Assembly: GCA_947597925.1 (NCBI GenBank)
Contig: CANQFA010000002.1
Location: 62,001 to 126,000 of the forward strand
Length of the DNA: 64,000 nt
Reading direction: 5' to 3'
Origin: an uncultured Clostridia bacterium
Lineage (GTDB): Bacteria > Bacillota > Clostridia > Christensenellales > Borkfalkiaceae
Under the pieces are notes generated by a model. That model was given only the letters and a program-made list of their open reading frames with translations. It was not told the origin of the DNA and did no database searches. Of the stretch, positions 42,592-50,861 are shown one piece after another (within the stretch, counting starts at the first letter, position 1; every line of letters starts with the position of its first letter). Both the position numbers and the translations under genes were made by a program.

Positions 42592-42799
42592 TACTTAAAG
42601 ACAAGTAGCGCCGCATGCGCTTCCCCAGAGAGGGGGCCCTTGGCTGGAAGGTTCCTGAAGGGCGGCGGTGGCGAAACCGCTTTATTTTATCTCAAAACCT
42701 AAAAAGAGCGGCCCTCTTCGGAGGGCAATTAAGGTGGAACCGCGCAAAGTCTTTGCGTCCTTAAATTTCCCCGAAAGGGGCGATTTGAGGGCGCTTTTT
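42592..42799 (+). ncRNA. T-box riboswitch (threonyl)
   Basis: The antiterminator core AAGGTGGAACCGCG (42731-42744) is the T-box consensus. Upstream, AGTAGCGCC and AGAGAGG belong to stem I, and the GCGAAACCGC segment supplies a candidate specifier ACC (Thr). The terminator is the stem 42759-42772 with 42777-42790 and T5 (42795-42799); its 5' arm TCCTT also pairs with AAGG of the T-box, giving the switch. Uncharged tRNA-Thr should allow thrS transcription. Confidence 0.9.
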
Positions 42800-42813
42800 G
42801 ATGATTTTGCATG

Positions 42814-42839
42814 TTTGCACAGTATTATGTCAGGCATAA
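42814..42839 (+). repeat. Second copy of the AGTATTATGTC-N2-GCATAA element
   Basis: Differs from 38487-38512 at about four positions over 26 nt. It lies between the T-box terminator and the thrS Shine-Dalgarno; its right arm is degenerate. Confidence 0.65.
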
Positions 42840-42881
42840 ACGTCTCAAAGACACGCAATTCACCCCAAAAAGGAGTATCTT

Positions 42882-44837
42882 ATGAACATCACACTGAAAA
42901 ACGGAGATGCGCTCTCCGTCGAGGAAGGCGCGACCGCCTTCGAGGCCGCACTCGCCATCTCGGAGGGGCTTGCCCGCGCCGCCGTCGCCGCAAAGGTAAA
43001 CGGCACGCTCGTCGACCTCTCCCATCCGCTCGCGGAGGGGGACAGCCTCGAGATCGTCACCATGAAGGACGCGGAGGGGCTCGAGGTCTACCGCCACACC
43101 TGCGCCCATGTGCTCGCGCAGGCGCTCAAGACCGTCTTCCCGACCTGCAAGCTCGCCATCGGGCCCGTCATCGAAAACGGCTTCTACTACGACGTGGACT
43201 TCAAGACGCCCATCACCATGGAGGACTTCGCCAAGATCGAGGCGGAGATGAAGAAGATCGTCAAGGCAAATCTGCCCATCGAGCGCTTCACCCTCCCGCG
43301 CGCCGAGGCCGTCGCCCTCATGCGCAAGTACGAGGAGAGCTATAAGGTGGAGATCATCGAGGACCTTCCCGAGGACGCCGAGCTCTCCTTCTACAAGCAG
43401 GGCGCCTTCGTCGACCTCTGCCGCGGGCCGCACCTTCCCTCCACGGGAAAGATCAAGGCCTTCAAGCTCACCCAGCTTGCGGGTGCCTATTGGAGAGGGG
43501 ACGAGAAGAGGAAGATGCTCACCCGCATCTACGGCACGGCATTTCCCAAGAAGGAGGAGCTCGAGGAGTACCTCGTCCGCCTCGAGGAGGCCAAAAAGCG
43601 GGACCACAATAAGCTCGGACGCGACCTCGGCATCTTCATGACGAGCGATGTCGTCGGGCAGGGGCTGCCCATCCTCATGCCGAAGGGGGCGAAGATGCTG
43701 CAGATCCTCTCCCGCTTCGTCGAGGACGAGGAGGCAAAGCGCGGCTTCATGATCACCAAGACGCCCAACATGGCCAAATCCGACCTCTATAAGATCTCGG
43801 GGCACTGGTCGCACTACCGCGACAAGATGTTCATCCTCGGAGAGATAGACGAGAGCGGCGAGCCCGTGGAGAAGGGGGAGGAGATCATGGCGCTCCGTCC
43901 CATGACCTGTCCCTTCCAGTATCAGATCTATAAGAACGGGCTCAAGTCCTACCGCGACCTTCCCTGCCGCTATTCGGAGACGGCGACGGAGTTCCGCAAG
44001 GAGGCCTCGGGTGAGATGCACGGCCTCATCCGCGTCAGGCAGTTCACATTGTCCGACGGCCACATCATCTGCACCAAGGAGCAGGTAGAGGGGGAGTTCA
44101 AGCGCTGTCTCGACCTCTCCTACTATATCCTCGACTGCCTCGGCATGCGCGGCGACGTCTCCTTCCGCTTCTCCAAGCGCAAGAAGGGCTCCGATAAGTA
44201 CATCGACGACGACGAGGCGTGGGACTCCACCGAGGCCATGATGAAGGTCATTCTCGACGACCTCGGACTCACCTATGTCGAGGCGGAGGACGAGGCGGCC
44301 TTTTACGGCCCCAAGCTCGACGTGCAGATCAAGAATGTCTTCGGCAAGGAAGATACCCTCATCACCATCCAGATCGACTTCGCGGCGGGGCACTCCTTCG
44401 GCATGGAATATGTCGACGCCGACGGCGTGAAGAAGACGCCCTACGTCATCCACCGCAGTTCCATCGGCTGCTATGAGCGCACGCTCGCCTTCCTCATCGA
44501 GAAATATGCGGGCGCCTTCCCGCTCTGGTTCGCGCCCGTGCAGGTCAAGGTGCTCCCCATCACCGACCGCGCCGCGGACTATGCCGTCTCCCTCGTGGAG
44601 GAGCTTGCCATGCTCGGCATCCGCGCCGAGGCCGACCTCAGAAACGAGAAGATAGGCCGAAAGATCGTGGACGCCGAAAACGAGAAGGTGCCCTATAAGC
44701 TCGTCGTGGGCGACAAGGAGGTGGAGGAGGCGACCGTCTCCGTGCGGAAGCGCAGCGAAGGGGACATCGGCTCCATGAAGAAGGAGGACTTCTTCGCCCG
44801 CGTCAAAAAGGAAAACGACGACAAAGTCATCTTTTAA
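42882..44837 (+). CDS. thrS: Threonyl-tRNA synthetase
   Basis: Class II synthetase of 651 residues with TGS domain (1 to about 60), the editing/SAD domain (HTCAHVLAQAL and CRGPHLPSTG), catalytic core with GHWSHYRDKMF, LRPMTCPFQ and SSIGCYERTLAFLIE, and the C-terminal anticodon-binding domain. AAGGAG lies 7 nt before ATG 42882. Controlled by the T-box leader. Confidence 0.98.
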   Translation: MNITLKNGDALSVEEGATAFEAALAISEGLARAAVAAKVNGTLVDLSHPLAEGDSLEIVTMKDAEGLEVYRHTCAHVLAQALKTVFPTCKLAIGPVIENGFYYDVDFKTPITMEDFAKIEAEMKKIVKANLPIERFTLPRAEAVALMRKYEESYKVEIIEDLPEDAELSFYKQGAFVDLCRGPHLPSTGKIKAFKLTQLAGAYWRGDEKRKMLTRIYGTAFPKKEELEEYLVRLEEAKKRDHNKLGRDLGIFMTSDVVGQGLPILMPKGAKMLQILSRFVEDEEAKRGFMITKTPNMAKSDLYKISGHWSHYRDKMFILGEIDESGEPVEKGEEIMALRPMTCPFQYQIYKNGLKSYRDLPCRYSETATEFRKEASGEMHGLIRVRQFTLSDGHIICTKEQVEGEFKRCLDLSYYILDCLGMRGDVSFRFSKRKKGSDKYIDDDEAWDSTEAMMKVILDDLGLTYVEAEDEAAFYGPKLDVQIKNVFGKEDTLITIQIDFAAGHSFGMEYVDADGVKKTPYVIHRSSIGCYERTLAFLIEKYAGAFPLWFAPVQVKVLPITDRAADYAVSLVEELAMLGIRAEADLRNEKIGRKIVDAENEKVPYKLVVGDKEVEEATVSVRKRSEGDIGSMKKEDFFARVKKENDDKVIF

Positions 44838-44843
44838 TAAAAA

Positions 44844-44869
44844 TGCGCCCCGACATCCGTCGGGGCGCA
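44844..44869 (-). terminator. Terminator for the minus-strand lipoprotein gene
   Basis: Eleven-pair stem (44844-44854 with 44859-44869); its T-rich tail lies on the minus strand (TTTTTATTAAAA). Confidence 0.7.
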
Positions 44870-44898
44870 AAGTTTATTGGTATCGCAATTTTTTCAAG

Positions 44899-44934
44899 AG
44901 GCCCCGACAGAATTTGTCATCGGGGGTCTTTTTT
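44899..44934 (+). terminator. Terminator for thrS
   Basis: Imperfect stem (44899-44909 with 44915-44929) followed by T6 on the plus strand. The T run overlaps the stop codon of the facing gene. Confidence 0.65.
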
Positions 44935-46603
44935 ACTTTCCGAGGTCGAGGATATAGTCGAGCCCGCCGAAGATCAGCGTCGCCTTGGCCTTTTTGGGCG
45001 CCTCGTAGCCTTGCGCCTTCTCCAGCCTGTCGTTGACCTTCAGGATGAGGCTGTTGTCGAGGGTGACGTTCTGCTCGGTATATTCCCCCTCGGTGGGGTT
45101 ATATTTGATCTTGGTATCGAGCTCCATGGAGACGAGCTTGCCCGCCGTCATGACGACGGTAAATTGGGCGTCCTTCACGGTGTGGTCCACCCCGTTGAAG
45201 TAGTTCTCCACGGTGAGGACGCCCTGCGCGGGATTGCTGTTCAGGATCCCCACGATGCGCTCCATCATCTCCACGACGGCGTCGTCGCTCAGATAGACGG
45301 TATAGGTGTCCGTCGTTCCCTCCGTCTTCTTGCTGAGGCAGTCCGTCTTTTCCGCCGCGACGGCGAAGACCTCCGTCATGAAGTCGAACCGCGTGTCGGC
45401 GGTGACGCCCTCGGCATTCTCATAGGTATTGCTGCCCTTGCGGGAGACGAGATAGGTCCCGAACTCGTCGTCCGTCACGTTGCCGTAGGTGTACTTATAG
45501 GTCTCCTTGCCGTCCGTCTCGTGATGGCTGTGGTATTCGTAGGAATTGTTGAAGTGCGTGAAGCCCGTCTCGTCGGTGCGTTTATAGAGGCGGGATTGAT
45601 AGGTATCCTTGGTCGCCTTCACGTTCCAGCCGGGGTCCATCTCGTTGAGGGCCTCGAGGTCGAGGGAATAGACGGTCTCCTGCTTTACGGCCTTGAGTGC
45701 GCCGTCTATCTTGGAGAGCTCCGCTGCGATCTCCGCCTTGTCGGTGACAAATCCGGTGACGGAGGGGATGGAGACGGCGGCGCTGCTTGTCTTCATCTCA
45801 TAGGAGAGGTCGAGCGTCACATCCGCCGACGATACGGGGATGGAGACGGAGGCATTGAGGGTGTAACCCGTGAGCGCCTTGCCCGTGAGCTCGAATTTGA
45901 AGTCGATGCCCGAGACGGGGTTGGTGAATTGCACGCCCTTGAGGCTGATGCTCGTATCCATCCTGCCGATGAGCCCGCAGATGGTGTTGAGGACGGCGTT
46001 CTCCGAAGAGAGTCTGAGCTTTGCGATATATCCGCTTCCGTCCTTTCCGATCTCCGTGATCTCGTCCGCCGAGAACGACTCCACGAGGGATTGGAAGGGG
46101 AGGTTGATGAGCCGCAGCTCGGTGTCCCGATAGTCGGTGATGACTTTCTTCACGGCGCCCTTGTCATTCATCTTCACGGTGATGCGGGAATCGCCCGAGG
46201 AATAGATGTATTCGGTGGAGTCATAGAGCAGGATACCGCTCGTGACGCGCTTGAAGCGGAGGTCCTCCGTCTCACGGTTATAGCGGTAGTTGCAGGTGTA
46301 GACGGCGTTGGCGTTGGGCGACCGGAGGGCACCCACGTTGATGTTCCCCGAGAGCTTCAGGACGAAGTCATAGTTCTGCTCGGCAGCGGCCGCCTGTGTT
46401 TGAATGGCGGAGACGACGTCTGCCGCCGTCGGCATAATAGACGCGGGAGGCGTGTCGCCCTCTGCGGGCGGTGTGTCATCCTCTGCGGGCGGCGTGGGCG
46501 TATCGGGGGTGGGGGCGGGGTTGCCGCAAGCGCACAGACAGAGGCCGAGGGCCATCGTCAGGCACAGGAGCAGCGCAAAGATCGTGCGAATGGTGTGTTT
46601 CAT
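44933..46603 (-). CDS. Large lipoprotein of unknown function, partner of the membrane XRE protein
   Basis: A 556-residue lipoprotein. The signal ends in LCLCACG, so the lipidated residue is a cysteine near 26. A Pro/Thr-rich spacer with repeated TPPAE-D units leads to a domain rich in beta strands and polar residues, including a His/Asp/Lys patch (HSHHETDGKETYKYTYG). I recognise no family. It starts 13 nt after the stop of the membrane-bound XRE gene, with AAGGAG before ATG 46603, so the two are one operon. It may sense an extracellular signal for the XRE protein; that is inference. Confidence 0.8.
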   Translation of the reverse strand: MKHTIRTIFALLLCLTMALGLCLCACGNPAPTPDTPTPPAEDDTPPAEGDTPPASIMPTAADVVSAIQTQAAAAEQNYDFVLKLSGNINVGALRSPNANAVYTCNYRYNRETEDLRFKRVTSGILLYDSTEYIYSSGDSRITVKMNDKGAVKKVITDYRDTELRLINLPFQSLVESFSADEITEIGKDGSGYIAKLRLSSENAVLNTICGLIGRMDTSISLKGVQFTNPVSGIDFKFELTGKALTGYTLNASVSIPVSSADVTLDLSYEMKTSSAAVSIPSVTGFVTDKAEIAAELSKIDGALKAVKQETVYSLDLEALNEMDPGWNVKATKDTYQSRLYKRTDETGFTHFNNSYEYHSHHETDGKETYKYTYGNVTDDEFGTYLVSRKGSNTYENAEGVTADTRFDFMTEVFAVAAEKTDCLSKKTEGTTDTYTVYLSDDAVVEMMERIVGILNSNPAQGVLTVENYFNGVDHTVKDAQFTVVMTAGKLVSMELDTKIKYNPTEGEYTEQNVTLDNSLILKVNDRLEKAQGYEAPKKAKATLIFGGLDYILDLGK

Positions 46604-46616
46604 ATCATTTCTCCTT

Positions 46617-47501
46617 TCAGATTTGCGAAATTGATTTTTTCATTTCCTTCAGCCTTCCGATCTCGGCAGGGAGGCAGAAGGGGAAGGTGACGACTCCGAC
46701 GACCATTGAGACGAAGAGCCCCACGAAGAAGAGGAACAGGGAGAGGAGCGCCGACAGGATGCACAGGGCGAGCTTTACGGTGAGGAGAAAGATGATCCCG
46801 CCGAGGTCGAGCGTGAAGATGACCCCGGGGAGTCTGAAGGAGCGGCAGAAGAAGAGCAGGAGGTCGAGCGCATAGCTCGTCCAGAAGCACTGCGAGACAA
46901 ACATGAACATCGCGGCGGCGATGCCGATGGAGACGAGGCAGACGGGGTCCTTGGCCACGATCGCGGTAAGGATGCCGGGGACGGCGATCAGCACCGCGAC
47001 GAGGGTGGCGACGACCATGCTGAGGCGGAACTGCTTCTGTTCCTTCTTGTAGGCGGTCTGCCTTCTCTCCGTCTCCTCCTTGTCGAAGCACTCCTTGCAT
47101 ACGATCCTCTGCGCCCGTCCGCGCGTCGCGGGGTACACATGATAGTCCCCGCTTTGCTCGATGGGCTTCTTGCAGGCGTCGCAATACCCTATGATGATGG
47201 TGGGCGTCCCGACAGCCGCCGCGACACTTGCCGCGACAGCAGCTGCCGCCGCGGCCGCGACCTCCTCCGTGGACTCGGCGTGCGCCTCATGCTTCTGCGG
47301 ATCGCCGCCGAAGAATTCATCCGCGCTGATCCCGAAGAGCTCGGTGAGCCGCTGAAGGGTGGCGAAATCGGGCTCTGCGTTCCCGTTTTCCCATTTGGAG
47401 ACAGCCTGCGCCGTCACGTTGAGCTTGGTTCCGAGCTCCGCTTGCGTCCACCCGAGACGCTTTCTGTTGGCGGCAATGACTTTGCCGTATTTTGTTGCCA
47501 T
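46617..47501 (-). CDS. Membrane-anchored XRE regulator with zinc-ribbon-like domain
   Basis: A 294-residue protein of four parts. Residues 1-65 are a complete Cro/C1-type helix-turn-helix (TQAELGTKLNVTAQAVSKWE). An Ala-rich linker (about 80-97) precedes a C-x2-C ... C-x2-C region (CDACKK and CKECF, about 107-140), likely zinc-binding. Then come about five transmembrane helices. AGGAGG precedes ATG 47501. Its promoter is covered by two TAGGT-N6-ACCTA sites. It could move or release its DNA-binding domain in response to the membrane or to the downstream lipoprotein. Confidence 0.85.
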   Translation of the reverse strand: MATKYGKVIAANRKRLGWTQAELGTKLNVTAQAVSKWENGNAEPDFATLQRLTELFGISADEFFGGDPQKHEAHAESTEEVAAAAAAAVAASVAAAVGTPTIIIGYCDACKKPIEQSGDYHVYPATRGRAQRIVCKECFDKEETERRQTAYKKEQKQFRLSMVVATLVAVLIAVPGILTAIVAKDPVCLVSIGIAAAMFMFVSQCFWTSYALDLLLFFCRSFRLPGVIFTLDLGGIIFLLTVKLALCILSALLSLFLFFVGLFVSMVVGVVTFPFCLPAEIGRLKEMKKSISQI

Positions 47502-47650
47502 AAGACTTCCTCCTGCATTTTTTATTTTTGTGAAAATTATATCATGCGGCGGCGGAAAATGCTATGCGTTCCGCTCAACCGTTGGTTGAATGGGTAGAAA
47601 TTTCATTGAATCGAGGCAAACATCCCGCCTCGGCGGAGTTTCCGCATACT

Positions 47651-47717
47651 TAGGTCAAAAGACCTACATACTATAATTATATTAGGTTATTTGACCTATG
47701 TCAAGACTTTTGACCTC
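47651..47717. promoter_or_regulatory. Operator array: two TAGGT-N6-ACCTA palindromes 32 bp apart plus a half-site
   Basis: Sites at 47651-47666 and 47683-47698 share arms TAGGT/ACCTA; 47710-47717 has the half-site TTGACCTC. The second palindrome fills the spacer of the minus-strand promoter and the first covers its start point. Confidence 0.7.
47676..47704 (-). promoter_or_regulatory. Sigma-A promoter for the XRE-membrane/lipoprotein operon
   Basis: Minus strand TTGACA (47704-47699), 17-bp spacer, TATAAT (47681-47676); leader about 165 nt, containing a TCAACC-GTT-GGTTGA dyad (47574-47588) and no gene. Confidence 0.85.
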
Positions 47718-47737
47718 AAAACATGTAAAATTTCAAT

Positions 47738-47935
47738 ATGCCTTATGTGGAAGTGATTCGCCAACTGATGGACGAGCATGAACTCAGCCAAGAGGGGCTT
47801 GCAAAGATCCTGGGGGTCAATCAAACGACCGTGAGCCAATGGTTGCTCGGGAGGAAGAAGCCGGGGTACGACAGTATCCGCCTGCTCTATGAGAAATTCG
47901 GTGTCTTGCCGAACAGCCTGTTCGGGATCGACTGA
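47738..47935 (+). CDS. 65-residue XRE/Cro-type HTH protein
   Basis: Little more than a helix-turn-helix: MPYVEVIRQLMDEHELSQEGLAKILGVNQTTVSQWLLGR, then a C-terminal helix and GVLPNSLFGID. It is divergent from the XRE-membrane gene across the operator array, the layout of an autoregulated repressor. There is no Shine-Dalgarno; TAAAAT (47726-47731) ends 6 nt before the ATG, as in leaderless repressor transcripts. Confidence 0.85.
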   Translation: MPYVEVIRQLMDEHELSQEGLAKILGVNQTTVSQWLLGRKKPGYDSIRLLYEKFGVLPNSLFGID

Positions 47936-47996
47936 CGGGCCTTTGCGCGCAGCGGAAAATTTTTGCAAAAATTGCCTCTTTTGCGGCGGAAAATCG

Positions 47997-48025
47997 TTGA
48001 CAAAGCCCGAAAAATCTGCTATTCT
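47997..48025 (+). promoter_or_regulatory. Sigma-A promoter for infC-rpmI-rplT
   Basis: TTGACA (47997-48002), 17-bp spacer, TATTCT (48020-48025). Confidence 0.82.
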
Positions 48026-48032
48026 ATTTTGG

Positions 48033-48157
48033 TAAAGCAGAGGTCAACCCTTCTCCCCGCATCGGGCACGCGTCCGACGGGTCGACATTCTTTCGGCATC
48101 AGGCGCCTTTGCGCGCTCTTTCCGACGGGTTGCTCTCTGCAACCCGTCTTATTTTTT
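48033..48157 (+). promoter_or_regulatory. L20-type leader with transcription terminator before infC
   Basis: The leader contains GACGGGTT twice in essence: CCGACGGGTCG at 48073-48083 and CCGACGGGTTGC at 48122-48133. The second forms a 10-pair terminator (48124-48133 with 48139-48148, then TTATTTTTT). The first copy can pair with the terminator's 3' arm instead. This fits the ribosomal-protein-L20 autoregulated leader known upstream of infC in Bacillota. Confidence 0.75.
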
Positions 48158-48166
48158 CGGAGGCTT

Positions 48167-48679
<513 letters not shown>

Positions 48680-48718
48680 GACAAAAAATTCGGAAACATA
48701 ATATTGGAGGATAAAGCA

Positions 48719-48919
48719 ATGCCCAAACAGAAATCGCACAGCGGTTCGAAGAAGCGCTTCTGGCTCACCGGCTCGGGAAAGGTCAATCGTCCCCACGGCG
48801 GCAAGAACCATAAGGCAGAAACGAAGAACAGGAAGAGAAAGAGAACTCTCCGCCAGACGACCCTCGTCTCCGAGACGCAGGCCAATACCGTCAAGAGAAT
48901 GATCCCTTATAAGGACTGA
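48719..48919 (+). CDS. rpmI: 50S ribosomal protein L35
   Basis: A 66-residue basic protein with the L35 signature KSHSGSKKRFWLTGSGKVNR and KNRKRKRTLR. GGAGG is 8 nt before ATG 48719. Second gene of the infC-rpmI-rplT operon. Confidence 0.98.
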   Translation: MPKQKSHSGSKKRFWLTGSGKVNRPHGGKNHKAETKNRKRKRTLRQTTLVSETQANTVKRMIPYKD

Positions 48920-48933
48920 AGGAGGAGCTGTAA

Positions 48934-49284
48934 ATGCGTATCAAGAGAACAGTCAATGCAGTCAAAAAGCGCAGAAAGATCTTAAAGCTCGCCAAGGGCT
49001 ATTTCGGGTGCAAGAGCAAGAATTACCGCATCGCCCGTCAGGCGGTCATGAAGTCCCTTCAGTATGCCTATGTGGGCAGAAAGCGTCGTAAGCGCGACAT
49101 GCGCAGCCTCTGGATCGCCCGCATCAACGCAGGCGCCCGCATCAACGGGATCTCCTATTCCCGCCTCATGCACGGGCTCGAAGTCGCCGGGATCACGCTC
49201 AACCGCAAGGTCCTTGCCGATCTCGCCGTCACCGACGCCGCAGCCTTTGCCGCGCTCTGCGAAAAGGCGAAAGCCGCCCTTTAA
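48934..49284 (+). CDS. rplT: 50S ribosomal protein L20
   Basis: A 116-residue 23S-binding protein and probable autoregulator of this operon via the leader at 48033-48157. [31 protein letters not shown] and [16 protein letters not shown] are conserved. AGGAGG precedes ATG 48934. Confidence 0.98.
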   Translation: MRIKRTVNAVKKRRKILKLAKGYFGCKSKNYRIARQAVMKSLQYAYVGRKRRKRDMRSLWIARINAGARINGISYSRLMHGLEVAGITLNRKVLADLAVTDAAAFAALCEKAKAAL

Positions 49285-49290
49285 GCAAAC

Positions 49291-49317
49291 AAAAGCCTTT
49301 CCGAGAAAGGCTTTTTT
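49291..49317 (+). terminator. Terminator of infC-rpmI-rplT
   Basis: Eleven-pair stem (49291-49301 with 49305-49315), CGA loop and T6. The next start codon is at 49321. Confidence 0.85.
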
Positions 49318-49320
49318 GTC

Positions 49321-50064
49321 ATGACGGTCATCAGATCGAAGCAAAATCCCATCGTAAAGGAGCTCGCCTCGCTCAAGGAAAAGAAGGGCAGACGGGAGAG
49401 GGGGACCTTTCTCGTCGAAGGCGGCAAGATGATCCGTGAGTGTCTCGCTTGCGGCATGGAGGTCGTGCGCCTTGCCCTCCTCGAGGGAGAAGAAGCGCCC
49501 TTCCTGCAGAACGCGGAGATCCCCTGCGTCTTCCTCGGAGAAGATGCCTTTCGGGCGATCTCCGATGAGAAGACCCCGCAGGGCATCGCCGCCGAGGTGC
49601 GCATTCCCGAGGCCCCGCTTATGCCGCCCGAGGGGAGCTGTCTCTTTCTGGACGGCGTGGCGGATCCCGCGAACGTCGGAGCCATCCTGAGGACGGCGGC
49701 CGCGGCGGGCTACAGAGAGATCTACCTCGCCGACTGCGCCGATCCCTATGCGCCCAAGAGCGTGCGGGCGAGCATGAGCGGCGTCTTCTATGCCGATATC
49801 ATGCGCGGGACGCGGGAAGAGATCCTGCATGTGCTTGCGGACATCCCCGTGATCGCGGCGGATATGGGCGGGCAGGACATCTTCGCATTTTCCCCGCCCG
49901 AAAAGTTCTGCCTCTGCATCGGCAACGAGGGCAACGGGCTCTCCGCCGAGGTTCGCGGACGGGCGGACTTCACCGTCGGCATCCCCATGGCGGGGCGCGT
50001 CGAGAGCCTCAATGCCGCCGTCTCCGCGGGGATATTGATGTATCTATTAAAGAAAGGAGTTTAA
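49321..50064 (+). CDS. TrmH-family (SpoU) rRNA/tRNA 2'-O-methyltransferase
   Basis: A 247-residue SPOUT enzyme. Signatures are DGVADPANVGAILRTAAAAG (motif 1), CIGNEGNGLS (motif 2) and IPMAGRVESLNAAVSAGI (motif 3). The N-terminal substrate-binding domain begins MTVIRSKQNPIVKELASL. The start ATG 49321 lies 4 nt after the T tract of the L20 terminator, so expression must come from readthrough. yebC follows 2 nt after its stop. Confidence 0.95.
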   Translation: MTVIRSKQNPIVKELASLKEKKGRRERGTFLVEGGKMIRECLACGMEVVRLALLEGEEAPFLQNAEIPCVFLGEDAFRAISDEKTPQGIAAEVRIPEAPLMPPEGSCLFLDGVADPANVGAILRTAAAAGYREIYLADCADPYAPKSVRASMSGVFYADIMRGTREEILHVLADIPVIAADMGGQDIFAFSPPEKFCLCIGNEGNGLSAEVRGRADFTVGIPMAGRVESLNAAVSAGILMYLLKKGV

Positions 50065-50066
50065 TT

Positions 50067-50807
50067 ATGTCAGGTCACAGCAAATGGCACAATATACAGG
50101 CAAAGAAGGGGAAGGCGGATGCCGCGAGAGGGCGCCTCTTCACCAAGATCGGCAGGGAGATCGCCGTCGCCGCAAAGGGCAACCCCAATCCCTCCACCAA
50201 CTCCAAACTCGCCGACGTCATTGCCAAGGCAAAGGCGGCGAATATGCCCAATGACAACATCGAGCGCTCTATCAAGAAGGCGGCGGGCGAACTGGGCGAC
50301 AGAGATTTCAAAGAGCTCACCTACGAAGGATACGGCGCGGGCGGGGCGGCGGTCATCATCACCACCCTCACCGACAACAACAACCGTACCGCGGGGGATA
50401 TCCGCGCCATCATGTCCAAGTGCGGCGGCTCCCTCGGCACCACGGGCAGCGTGTCCTATATGTTCGAAAACAAGGGGCTTATCGTCGTCGAGGCGAAGCC
50501 CGGGCTCACCGAGGACGAAGTCACCGAGATGGCAATCGAGGCGGGCGCCGACGACGTCGTGCCCGTAGAGGACGCCTTCGAGGTCTATACCTCCGCGGCG
50601 GCCTTCTCCGAGGCGAGGAAATATCTCGAGGAAAAGGGCCTCACCTTCCTGCAGGCGGAGCTCACCATGATCCCGCAGAATAAGATCGTCCTCGAGGGCG
50701 AGAAGCTCGAGCTCTTCCTGAAGATGCTCGACAAGCTCGAGGAAAACGACGACGTGCAGGACGTCTATCACAATGTCGACCTTCCCGAAGAGGAAGACGA
50801 GGACTGA
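50067..50807 (+). CDS. YebC/PmpR-family regulatory protein
   Basis: A 246-residue protein with the opening MSGHSKWHNIQAKKGKADAA and ERSIKKAAGE, TYEGYGAGGAAVIITTLTDN. YebC-type proteins bind DNA in some bacteria and relieve ribosome stalling at polyproline in others. AAAGGAG lies 8 nt before ATG 50067, coupled to the TrmH gene. The acidic end LPEEEDED is normal for the family. Confidence 0.96.
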   Translation: MSGHSKWHNIQAKKGKADAARGRLFTKIGREIAVAAKGNPNPSTNSKLADVIAKAKAANMPNDNIERSIKKAAGELGDRDFKELTYEGYGAGGAAVIITTLTDNNNRTAGDIRAIMSKCGGSLGTTGSVSYMFENKGLIVVEAKPGLTEDEVTEMAIEAGADDVVPVEDAFEVYTSAAAFSEARKYLEEKGLTFLQAELTMIPQNKIVLEGEKLELFLKMLDKLEENDDVQDVYHNVDLPEEEDED

Positions 50808-50821
50808 AAAACAACATCATG

Positions 50822-50849
50822 AAAAAAGACGGGATATCCCGTCTTTTTT
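50822..50849. terminator. Bidirectional terminator between yebC and rtcB
   Basis: A perfect 28-nt palindrome: A6-GACGGGAT / ATCCCGTC-T6. Confidence 0.9.
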
Positions 50850-50861
50850 GTATTGCGGAAG

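Noticed and set aside
47963-48166. N-terminal extension of infC
   Set aside because: It runs through the promoter and the leader terminator and has no similarity to IF-3.
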